Of a DNA stretch of 64,000 nucleotides, positions 16,556-24,371 are shown piece by piece (position 1 is the first letter of the stretch; the number at the start of each line of letters is the position of its first letter). The notes under the pieces are model-generated. The model made no database searches. It saw nothing but the letters and a program-made list of their open reading frames with translations, and was not told the DNA's origin. Origin of the DNA: Sandaracinobacteroides sp039808025 (lineage in GTDB: Bacteria; Pseudomonadota; Alphaproteobacteria; Sphingomonadales; Sphingomonadaceae); NCBI GenBank assembly GCA_039808025.1, contig JBDHSK010000002.1:62001-126000 (forward strand). The letters run 5' to 3'. A program made the position numbers and the translations under genes.

Positions 16556-18868
16556 ATGGGGATTTACCGTGTTCAACACGATCGACGCCGCACGTCTTTG
16601 CGGCTGACCGCCGGCTCCGCGCTGGCGCTGGCCTTGCTGGCAACGCCGGTTAACGCTCAGGTCGGGTCTCCGCCTGTTCCGGAAGATCAGGAGATCATCG
16701 TTTCCGCCCTGCGCCGCGACACCAGCCTGCAGGATACACCCATCGCCATCTCGGTGCAGACTGGCCAGTCGCTGGAACGCAGCGGCACCACCAGCTTCAC
16801 CGAACTGCAGCGCTCGGCGCCATCATTGCGGATCGTCGATGGCGGCCCGGGCAGCCGGCGGGTGCTCATCCGCGGCATCCAGTCGTCGGGCGAGCCGACG
16901 GTTGGCGTCTATTACGATGAAGTGCCGGTCTCCGGTTCGGTCGGCACCACCTCCGACGCGGCAGGTGCCACCCCCGATTTCCGGCTGTTCGATGTGGAAC
17001 GCGCCGAAGTTCTGCGTGGTCCGCAAGGCACGCTGTTCGGCTCGGGGTCGATGGGCGGAACTCTGCGCATCATCATGAACAAGCCTGACGCCAGCGGCGT
17101 TGCGGCCGCCGCCTCTGCCAACCTCACCAGCGTCAAAAGCGGCAGCGTCGGCATGTCGATGGATGCGATGATCAACCTGCCCATCGTGGCGGATACGCTG
17201 GCGCTCAGGGTCGTCGGCAACTTCAACCAGTTTGCCGGATATGTCGATAACAGTGTCTATGACCGGAAGAATATCAACGATGGCCATAGCTATGGCGGTC
17301 GCGCCATGCTGCGCTGGACCCCGGTGGACGACCTGACCATCGATCTCGCGGCTTTTTATGAAAAGGTCGAGACCGACAGCTCGCGGTGGATTCTCGAGAC
17401 CGGCGTGCCCTATGTCACCAACGGCCGTTCGGAATCCGGCAACTACGATACAAACCGCATCTACTCCGGCACCCTGCGCTATGATTTCGGCCCGGTGGCT
17501 CTTACTGCCATGACCGCCTGGTTCGACCGCGATCGAATCGTTCTTGGCGACGTGTCCGATACCTTCAACGGCCGCGACACGGCCGCCGGCTGCAACCGCT
17601 ATCTGCTGCGCAACCAGGGTGTCTGCACCCCGCAACAGCTCGACGAATATCTGATCTCGACACGGGAAATTCAGGTTTCCAGCCTGTGGCAGCCGCAATC
17701 CGTCAATAACTGGGTATCGGAAATCCGGCTCAATTCCACAACCGACAGCCCGTTTCAGTGGACGGTCGGGGCATTCCATGAGAACCGCAAGACTACGGTG
17801 CGCTCCACCCTGCTGCTGGGTGACCCGGCCAGCGGGAACATCCGCAACCCCAACGACCCTTACAACATCCGCTACGACCGCACCATTTCCGACCACCTGA
17901 CCCAGACCGCCGCCTTTGCGGAAATCAGCTACAAATTCTTTGATCAGCTTACCCTGACTGGCGGCACCCGCTATTACAACTTCAAGAAGACGGTGGGCGG
18001 CGTCATCACCCAGGGGCAGATCCACTATGCCTCGGTGGTCACCCCCTATACCGAAGCCACCAACAAGGAAGACGGCTTCATCTTCAAGTTCAACGCCTCG
18101 TGGGAGGCGCGCAGCGGCCTGATGCTTTATGCGCAGGCGGCGCAGGGCTTCCGTCCCGGCGGGGTCAACCAGGTCATCGGGTTGCCGGCCGCCATGGCCG
18201 GCTACAGCTCGGACAGTCTGTGGAACTATGAACTCGGCGCCAAGACCACGCTGATGCCTGGCGTCTATTTCAACCTGGCCGGTTACCGCATCGACTGGAC
18301 CAACATGCAGGTTTCGGCCCGCACGTCAGGGACCGGATCGGTGTTTGGGTTGATCTCCAACGTCGGGGCCTCACGCATCTGGGGCGCCGAAGCGGAACTG
18401 TCAGCGCGGATCACCCCCGAACTGTCGTTCAACGGCGCGCTGGGCTTCACCGACGCCCGACTCACCGAAGACCAGATCAGCGACATCGTCATTGCCTCGG
18501 GCCGCAAGGGCGACCGCCTGGTCAGCGTGCCACGCTGGACAGCGAGTGCTTCGGTCGAATATCTGAAACCGTTGTCCGGCAGTGTCGACCTGCTGGCGCG
18601 GGTCGATTTCGCCCACGTCGGCTCGTCCTACTCGACGCTGTCGCCCACCGACACTTATCGCCGCACCAACCCGGCATACCAGCTGGTCAACCTGCGCGTG
18701 GGCCTGCAAGAACCGGATAGCCTGTGGGGCGTGGCACTGTTCGTCAATAACCTGATGGATACCGTCGCCATCAACAGTGTCGGCAGCAGCTCGAACACCG
18801 GCGGCTTCAGCACCGTGTTCAGCGCCCCGCCGCGCACCATCGGCCTCAATCTCAGCCGGCGCTTCTAG
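16556..18868 (+). CDS. TonB-dependent outer-membrane receptor
   Basis: Predicted 770-residue beta-barrel receptor for energy-coupled uptake across the outer membrane. A signal peptide ends at about residue 34 (PVNAQ). A TonB-box-like EIIVSALRR follows, then the plug domain (about 50-170) with VLIRGIQSSGEPTVGVYYDE and VLRGPQGTLFGSGSMGGT. The rest is the barrel, ending in a terminal phenylalanine (LSRRF) as expected for barrel assembly. GGAGG precedes the ATG. Two exported amidohydrolases follow, the first eight bases downstream, so receptor and enzymes likely form one operon; the cargo may be what those enzymes cleave. Specificity cannot be read directly. Confidence 0.94.
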   Translation: MGIYRVQHDRRRTSLRLTAGSALALALLATPVNAQVGSPPVPEDQEIIVSALRRDTSLQDTPIAISVQTGQSLERSGTTSFTELQRSAPSLRIVDGGPGSRRVLIRGIQSSGEPTVGVYYDEVPVSGSVGTTSDAAGATPDFRLFDVERAEVLRGPQGTLFGSGSMGGTLRIIMNKPDASGVAAAASANLTSVKSGSVGMSMDAMINLPIVADTLALRVVGNFNQFAGYVDNSVYDRKNINDGHSYGGRAMLRWTPVDDLTIDLAAFYEKVETDSSRWILETGVPYVTNGRSESGNYDTNRIYSGTLRYDFGPVALTAMTAWFDRDRIVLGDVSDTFNGRDTAAGCNRYLLRNQGVCTPQQLDEYLISTREIQVSSLWQPQSVNNWVSEIRLNSTTDSPFQWTVGAFHENRKTTVRSTLLLGDPASGNIRNPNDPYNIRYDRTISDHLTQTAAFAEISYKFFDQLTLTGGTRYYNFKKTVGGVITQGQIHYASVVTPYTEATNKEDGFIFKFNASWEARSGLMLYAQAAQGFRPGGVNQVIGLPAAMAGYSSDSLWNYELGAKTTLMPGVYFNLAGYRIDWTNMQVSARTSGTGSVFGLISNVGASRIWGAEAELSARITPELSFNGALGFTDARLTEDQISDIVIASGRKGDRLVSVPRWTASASVEYLKPLSGSVDLLARVDFAHVGSSYSTLSPTDTYRRTNPAYQLVNLRVGLQEPDSLWGVALFVNNLMDTVAINSVGSSSNTGGFSTVFSAPPRTIGLNLSRRF

Positions 18869-18876
18869 GAAAGGGC

Positions 18877-20511
18877 ATGATGATGAACTTCGGGAAACTC
18901 GTCTGTCTCGCCGTTCTGCTCGGCTCGGCCGCACCTTCCGCGCTTGCTGCCGTCACCAATGTGCCGGCTCCGGCCCGCAAGGCCGGGGAAGGCGCCGGCC
19001 CCTACAACCGCATGGTGATCCGCGGAGTCACGCTGATCGATGGCTCGGGGGCGCCGCCGCGCGGCCCGGTCGACATCGTGATCGAGCGCAACCGCATCAC
19101 CGACATCAGACAGGCCGGAACCCCCGCCCTGCCACTAAAAGCCGACCGCGAACCGCGAGAGTTCGATTACGAACTCGACGCCACCGGCATGTACGCCCTG
19201 CCCGGCTTCATCGACATGCACGTTCACGCCTCGGGTGACGACAAGGCGCCCGACATGAGCTATTCCTACAAGCTGTGGCTGGCGCATGGCATCACCACCG
19301 TTCGCGGCGTGGGTCTGGCACCGCTCGATGTCTCTCTTTCCGAACAGCGGCGGTCGGCTGCCAACGAGATCGTGGCGCCGCGCATCTTCACCTGTGCGCG
19401 GCCGGGCGAAGGCAATGGCTGGGGGAAAAAGCCCACCCACACACCCGAGGGCATGCGTGCCTGGGTGCAGTGGGCCGCCAAGGCCGGGATCGACTGCATC
19501 AAGTTCACACTCAGCCCCGAACAGGGGCCGGAAGCCTACAAGGCCGCCCTCGATGAAGCGAAAAAGCAGCATCTGGGCACCGTCACCCACCATTCGCAGA
19601 TCGGTGTCTCGCGGATGAACGCCCGGCAATCGGGTGAAGCCGGGCTGGGCACCGTCACCCACTATTACGGGCACTTCGAATCACTGCTGAAAAACAACCG
19701 GATCCAGCCCTGGAGCCTGAACTACAACTACAACGACGAACAATATCGCTTCGGAGAAGTCGCTGATATCTGGGACAAGATCTTCGACCCCGGCTCTGAC
19801 GAATGGAAGGAATACCTGAAATTCCAGCTGGAACACAACGTCACATTCGACCCGACGATGACGATATACCTTGCCAGCCGCGACCTCATGCGGGCTCGCA
19901 ACGCAGACTGGCACGATAATTACACAATGCCGCAATTGTGGGAGTTCTTCCAGTCCAGCCGCATCAACCATGGCTCATACTTCTTTGACTGGACAACCAC
20001 CCACGAAGTGCAGTGGCGCAACTTCTACAAGCGCTTCATGCAGCTGGTAAATGATTACAAGAATATGGGCGGACGAGTGACGGTGGGGACCGACAGCGGC
20101 TTCATCTTCAAGACCTATGGTTTCAGCTACCCGGAAGAGCTGGAACTGCTGCAGGAAGCCGGGTTCAACCCGCACGAGGTGATCCAGGCCGCCACTCTCA
20201 ACGGGGCGCTGACCCTTTATGAACCCAAGGGCATCGTCGACCCGCCCATTGGCCAGGTGCGGGTGGGCAAGATAGCCGACCTGGTGCTGGTGAAGGAAAA
20301 CCCGCTGCAGAACTTCAAGACCCTGTATGGCACCGGCACTCTGCGACTGAACGAGAAAACCCAGAAACTCGAACGTGTTGGCGGCGTTTCCTATACGGTA
20401 AAGGACGGTATCGTCTATGATGCCAAAAAGCTTCTGGCCGAAGTTGCCGAACAGGTAAAAGCGGAAAAAATCAAACGCGGCTGGCCTGAGCAGGGCGTAC
20501 CTCGTAACTAG
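18877..20511 (+). CDS. Exported amidohydrolase, COG1228-like (copy 1)
   Basis: Metal-dependent hydrolase of the amidohydrolase superfamily, 544 residues, with a signal peptide of about 25 residues. The metal site is recognisable: HxH at His115/His117 in DMHVHASG, Lys209 in CIKFTLSP as the candidate carboxylated lysine, His238 or His239 in VTHHSQ, His262 in VTHYYGH and Asp406 in VGTDSGF. COG1228 contains known Xaa-Pro dipeptidases and imidazolonepropionase-like enzymes. It is longer than typical members because about 120 residues rich in aromatic and acidic residues lie between the last His and the Asp. GGAAAGG precedes ATGATGATG. It is probably cotranscribed with the receptor and with copy 2. 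Substrate inferred only. Confidence 0.88.
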   Translation: MMMNFGKLVCLAVLLGSAAPSALAAVTNVPAPARKAGEGAGPYNRMVIRGVTLIDGSGAPPRGPVDIVIERNRITDIRQAGTPALPLKADREPREFDYELDATGMYALPGFIDMHVHASGDDKAPDMSYSYKLWLAHGITTVRGVGLAPLDVSLSEQRRSAANEIVAPRIFTCARPGEGNGWGKKPTHTPEGMRAWVQWAAKAGIDCIKFTLSPEQGPEAYKAALDEAKKQHLGTVTHHSQIGVSRMNARQSGEAGLGTVTHYYGHFESLLKNNRIQPWSLNYNYNDEQYRFGEVADIWDKIFDPGSDEWKEYLKFQLEHNVTFDPTMTIYLASRDLMRARNADWHDNYTMPQLWEFFQSSRINHGSYFFDWTTTHEVQWRNFYKRFMQLVNDYKNMGGRVTVGTDSGFIFKTYGFSYPEELELLQEAGFNPHEVIQAATLNGALTLYEPKGIVDPPIGQVRVGKIADLVLVKENPLQNFKTLYGTGTLRLNEKTQKLERVGGVSYTVKDGIVYDAKKLLAEVAEQVKAEKIKRGWPEQGVPRN

Positions 20512-20592
20512 AGAAAAACGCGCCGATTCCCGAGTTTTGGCTCTGGAATTGCAAGCGCACAACCAGATGACTGATTGAGGAAGGGGAACATC

Positions 20593-22215
20593 ATGCGGAA
20601 ATTCTGTCTGAAGCTCGGAGCGGCCATAGGTCTTGTCATATTGGCCGCCACCCCAGGTCAGGCGCAGTTCCGCGAAGTAACCGGAGCGCCAGCGCGCACC
20701 AGCGATCAGGGCATCGGCCCCTTCCGCAAGATGGTGATCCGCAATGTCACGCTGATCGACGGCACCGGCGCTCCGCCGCGCAGCCGCTTCGACATCGTTA
20801 TCGAAGGCAACAAGATCGCTGCCATCACCCAGTCGGGCTGGCCGGGGCTGCCGTCGAAAGATGGCCGTCCGCCCAGCGATGCCGACTATGAACTCGACGG
20901 CACCGGCATGTATGTGATGCCCGGCTTCACCGACATGCACGTTCATCTGCCCGGGCCCGACAAGGCGCCCGATGCCTCGTACGCCTACAAGCTGTGGCTG
21001 GCCCATGGTGTCACTTCGGTGCGTGGCGTGCCGCTGGCCAGCAACGCCGTATCCGTCTCGGAAAAGGCGCGCTCGGCCCGCAATGAAATCGTCGCCCCCC
21101 GTATCTTCAACTACCAGACACCCGGCTCGGGATGGTCAGGCGGCACGGTCGATAGCGTCGAGAAGGCTCGCGCCTGGGTGCAGTGGGCGGCAAAGAATGG
21201 CGTCGATGGCATCAAGTTCTTCAACAGCCCCAATGAAACGCCGGAAGTCTTCAAGGCGCTGATCGATGAGGCTCACAAAAACAACATGGGCACCATCGCC
21301 CACCTGTCGCAACTGGGTATCGCGAACTTCAATGCCCGTCAGGCGGCGGCAGCAGGCCTTGACATCATTACCCATTATTACGGGCATATGGAATCGCTCC
21401 TGAAGGATCGCACCATTCAGGATTTTCCACCCAACTATGATTACAACAATGAACAGAACCGGTTTGGCGAGGTGGCAGAGATCTGGAACCAGGTGTATGG
21501 CCCCGGCACCGACCAGTGGAAGGAATATCTGCAGGATCAGCTGAAATCCGGCGTTGAATTCAACCCGACGTTCAACATCTACGCCGCCTCACGCGATCTG
21601 ATGCGCGCCCGTACCGCCGAATGGCATGCCAATTATACCACGCCGCAGATGTGGGACTATTTCCAGTCATCGCGTACCAACCATGGCAGCTATTTCTTTG
21701 ACTGGACAACGGAAAACGAATTTGCCTGGAAACAGTTCTACAACCTGTTCTTCAAGGTTGTGAATGATTACAAGAATATGGGCGGGAAAGTCACGGTTGG
21801 CACCGACAGCGGGTTCATCTTCAAGACCTATGGGTTCGCCTATGTCGAGGAACTGGAACTGATGCGCGAAGCCGGCTTCAACCCGCTGGAAATCATCCGC
21901 GCTGCCACCATGTGGGGGGCGGAAAGCCTGTACAAGCACAAGGGTGGCCACCCCCCCATGGGCGTGGTGCGACCGGGGATGCTGGCTGACCTGGTGATCA
22001 CTACCGAAAACCCGCTGCAGAACCTGAAAACCTTGTATGGCACCAAGGCGCTGCGTCTCGATGATCGTACCGGCAAGCTCGAGCGGGTGGGCGGCGTGCG
22101 CTACACCATGAAAGACGGAATCCTCTATGATGCCCCCAAGCTGCTGGCCGAAGTGGAGGCCATGGTGAAGGCCGAACGCGCCCGCCTTGGTGCCTCGGCT
22201 CCCAACCAGCAGTAA
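20593..22215 (+). CDS. Exported amidohydrolase, COG1228-like (copy 2)
   Basis: Tandem duplicate of the preceding gene, 540 residues, with the same layout: signal peptide (to about residue 25, PGQAQ), HxH at 116/118 in DMHVHLPG, Lys in GIKFFNSP, His in IAHLSQ and ITHYYGH, and Asp in VGTDSGF. The long insertion before the Asp is conserved too. Copy 1 has THHSQ where copy 2 has AHLSQ. The ATG at 20593 follows GAGGAAGGGG; a TTG six codons earlier is not credible. It lies 81 bases after copy 1. Predicted periplasmic or extracytoplasmic. The chemistry is hydrolytic by family; the substrate is unknown, with proline-containing peptides favoured by context. Confidence 0.88.
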   Translation: MRKFCLKLGAAIGLVILAATPGQAQFREVTGAPARTSDQGIGPFRKMVIRNVTLIDGTGAPPRSRFDIVIEGNKIAAITQSGWPGLPSKDGRPPSDADYELDGTGMYVMPGFTDMHVHLPGPDKAPDASYAYKLWLAHGVTSVRGVPLASNAVSVSEKARSARNEIVAPRIFNYQTPGSGWSGGTVDSVEKARAWVQWAAKNGVDGIKFFNSPNETPEVFKALIDEAHKNNMGTIAHLSQLGIANFNARQAAAAGLDIITHYYGHMESLLKDRTIQDFPPNYDYNNEQNRFGEVAEIWNQVYGPGTDQWKEYLQDQLKSGVEFNPTFNIYAASRDLMRARTAEWHANYTTPQMWDYFQSSRTNHGSYFFDWTTENEFAWKQFYNLFFKVVNDYKNMGGKVTVGTDSGFIFKTYGFAYVEELELMREAGFNPLEIIRAATMWGAESLYKHKGGHPPMGVVRPGMLADLVITTENPLQNLKTLYGTKALRLDDRTGKLERVGGVRYTMKDGILYDAPKLLAEVEAMVKAERARLGASAPNQQ

Positions 22216-22221
22216 AGCGCT

Positions 22222-22251
22222 GCCCGATCGAAGCACCACATTCGATCGGGC
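22222..22251. terminator. Hairpin between amidohydrolase 2 and lrp-type gene
   Basis: GCCCGATCGAA (22222-22232) and TTCGATCGGGC (22241-22251) form a perfect 11-bp stem with an 8-base loop, just after the amidohydrolase stop and between convergent genes. There is no T-run on either side, so it may act as an mRNA 3'-end stabiliser or a factor-dependent terminator. Confidence 0.5.
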
Positions 22252-22323
22252 CAACCCGACGGTCTGGCGCAAGGCAGCGCAGCCGCCAATGCCCTGTCTT
22301 CCACCGCCCTTGCCTTCCAGTGG

Positions 22324-22779
22324 TCAGATTGGCAGGGCGGTGGTATTCTTCACTTCCTCGAGCACGGCATAAGTGCGGGTTTCACGAACGCCGGGCATCG
22401 TGGTGAGGGAATCACCAAGAAAGCGACGATAGGCCGCCATGTCTGCCACTCTTACTTTCAGCAGATAATCGAAGCCACCGGCCACCATATGACATTCCAA
22501 CACTTCCGGCAGACTTTTCATCGCTTCGGCAAATTGCTCGAACACATTGTTGGTGGTGCGATCCAGATGGATCTCGATGAATATCAGCAGCGCCCGGTTC
22601 AGACGCGTCGGGTCGAGCAGGGCGACAATATCCTGCACATACCCCTGTTCCCTCAGTTTACGAAGCCGGTCAAAGCAGGCAGATGGCGAGATGCCCGATC
22701 GGGCGGCCAACTCCTGATTGGTGATTCGACCGTCTTGCTGCAATGTCCGAAGAATATTCCGGTCAATCGTATCAAGCAT
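22324..22779 (-). CDS. Lrp/AsnC-family transcriptional regulator
   Basis: DNA-binding regulator of 151 residues with an N-terminal winged helix-turn-helix (NQELAARSGISPSACFDRL, about residues 19-37) and a C-terminal ligand-binding RAM domain containing EVLECHMVAGGFDYLLKV. Members of this family sense amino acids; relatives next to putA activate proline catabolism in other proteobacteria. The ATG at 22779 has GGAGGAG seven bases upstream; a GTG at 22800 would place that site inside the gene. It is divergent from the permease, 76 bases away, and two genes from putA. Regulation of both is a reasonable inference. Confidence 0.93.
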   Translation of the reverse strand: MLDTIDRNILRTLQQDGRITNQELAARSGISPSACFDRLRKLREQGYVQDIVALLDPTRLNRALLIFIEIHLDRTTNNVFEQFAEAMKSLPEVLECHMVAGGFDYLLKVRVADMAAYRRFLGDSLTTMPGVRETRTYAVLEEVKNTTALPI

Positions 22780-22816
22780 CGAAGCTCCTCCGGGAAGCAC
22801 CTATAACGAGGCACCG

Positions 22817-22837
22817 GGCGCATCAGCAAGATGCACC
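22817..22837. promoter_or_regulatory. Candidate operator in the lrp-permease divergent region
   Basis: GCATC (22820-22824) and GATGC (22830-22834) form a dyad with a 5-base centre and partly matching flanks, in the 76-base region between the divergent regulator and permease genes. A site for the adjacent Lrp-type regulator is plausible but unproven. Confidence 0.35.
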
Positions 22838-22855
22838 GGCAGATGGGAGAGAATA

Positions 22856-24250
22856 ATGAGCTGGAACAGCCGCAAGGCGATTGACGCCACGTCCGAAATG
22901 CAGGCCGACCAGCGCCTGACGCCCACTCTTGGCTGGCCGCATCTGGTGGCGCTCGGCGTTGGCGCCATCGTCGGCACCGGCATCCTTACCCTGATCGGCA
23001 TCGGCGCCGACAAGGCCGGCCCCGCCGTCATCCTGTCGTTCGTGATCGCCGGGCTCATCTGCGCCTGCGCTGCCTTGTGCTATGCGGAAATGGCCGTGAT
23101 GATCCCGGCCTCGGGAAGCGCCTATACCTATACCTATGTGGTGATCGGAGAGCTGATCGCCTGGGTGATCGGCTGGAGCCTGATTCTTGAATATTCGCTG
23201 GTGGTCAGCGCCGTTGCCGTTGGCTGGGCTGGCTATGCCGCACCCTTGCTGGAAACGGCATTTGGCGTGCCGATGGAGATCATGCAGTCTCCGGAACTGG
23301 GGGGCATCGTCAATCTGCCGGCCATCTTCATCATCGCCGTAGTGGCGGGCATGCTGATGGTGGGCACCAAGGAAAGCGCCACCGTCAACGCCGCGCTGGT
23401 GGTGGTGAAGATTCTGGCGCTCGTGGTGTTCGTGATCGTTGCCATGCCGGCGTTCAACAGCAGCTATCTGCATCCCTTCATGCCGTTCGGCTTTGCCAAG
23501 ACCATGGGCCCTGATGGCGTCGAACGCGGGGTCATGGCTGCGGCCGCCATCATTTTCTTTGCCTTCTATGGGTTCGACGCCATCGCCACCGCCGCCGAGG
23601 AAACCAAGGATCCGGGACGCAACCTGCCGCGTGGCATCGTCGGCTCGATGGTGGCGTGCATTATTATCTACATGGTGGTGGCAGCAGCCGCCGTCGGCGC
23701 CGTGCCGTTCCTGGGCTTTGCCAACAGCCCCGAACCGCTGGCACTCATCCTCAGGGAACTCGATAAACCATGGGCAGCCACCTATCTGGCTGGGTCTGCC
23801 GTCATTGCCCTGCCCACCGTGCTTCTGGCCTTCCTGTTCGGGCAGAGCCGCATCTTCTTCGTGATGGCCCGCGATGGCCTGTTGCCGAAATGGCTGGCCC
23901 ATGTGTCCCACCGCGGCACCCCGGTGCGTATCACCGTGTTCACCGCCATCATCGTCGGGCTGATCGCCGGATTCTTCCCGCTCGACGAGATCGCCGCACT
24001 CGCCAATGCCGGCACGCTTGCGGCGTTCGTTGCGGTCGCCACCTGCATGCTGATCATGCGGCGCCGCGCTCCTGATGCGCCACGTCTGTTCCGCACCCCG
24101 GCAGCGCCGCTGGTTGGCGGTATCGCCATATTGGGCTGTATCTATCTGTTCTTCAGCCTCCCCATCCAGACCCAGCACTATTTCCTGTTGTGGAACGCTG
24201 GCGGCATCATCATCTACCAGTTGTTCGGCCGTAAAGCTTCAGCCGCATGA
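22856..24250 (+). CDS. APC-family amino-acid permease
   Basis: Inner-membrane secondary transporter of the amino acid-polyamine-organocation superfamily, 464 residues with about 12 hydrophobic segments. The first helix shows VGAIVGTGILTLIG, the typical glycine-rich substrate-binding break, and IPASGSAYTYTYVVIGE follows in the helix 2-3 region, resembling the cationic amino acid transporter branch. The start is placed at 22856 after GGAGAG; the longer frame would overlap the divergent regulator. Located between lrp and putA, it probably imports an amino acid that PutA or the same pathway consumes; proline is an attractive but unproven candidate. Confidence 0.9.
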   Translation: MSWNSRKAIDATSEMQADQRLTPTLGWPHLVALGVGAIVGTGILTLIGIGADKAGPAVILSFVIAGLICACAALCYAEMAVMIPASGSAYTYTYVVIGELIAWVIGWSLILEYSLVVSAVAVGWAGYAAPLLETAFGVPMEIMQSPELGGIVNLPAIFIIAVVAGMLMVGTKESATVNAALVVVKILALVVFVIVAMPAFNSSYLHPFMPFGFAKTMGPDGVERGVMAAAAIIFFAFYGFDAIATAAEETKDPGRNLPRGIVGSMVACIIIYMVVAAAAVGAVPFLGFANSPEPLALILRELDKPWAATYLAGSAVIALPTVLLAFLFGQSRIFFVMARDGLLPKWLAHVSHRGTPVRITVFTAIIVGLIAGFFPLDEIAALANAGTLAAFVAVATCMLIMRRRAPDAPRLFRTPAAPLVGGIAILGCIYLFFSLPIQTQHYFLLWNAGGIIIYQLFGRKASAA

Positions 24251-24371
24251 TATTCGGTTATTATCATATTTCACTTTAAAAATTCTGTATATGAAATTAT
24301 ATTACGCAAGACATTTGGCACTTCCTCGTGTATAGCGAATTTATATCAATTCATGTGTTATGGAGGTTTCA
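24251..24371. other. AT-rich putA upstream region
   Basis: This 121-base, strongly AT-rich gap lies between permease and putA. ATGATA and TATCAT form a weak hairpin right at the permease stop. TTGGCA at 24315-24320 could be a -35 element, but the -10 at the right distance is poor. The AT content suggests an independent, regulated putA promoter. Confidence 0.35.

Noticed and set aside
16823..18025. Open frame of 400 codons on the minus strand inside the TonB-receptor gene
   Set aside because: It is fully antisense to a clear receptor gene, has no recognisable motif and owes its length to high GC content.
22823..24178. Open frame of 451 codons on the minus strand opposite the APC permease
   Set aside because: Its composition (many His, Gln, Asp) is what results from reading a membrane protein gene backwards; no ribosome binding site or domain.
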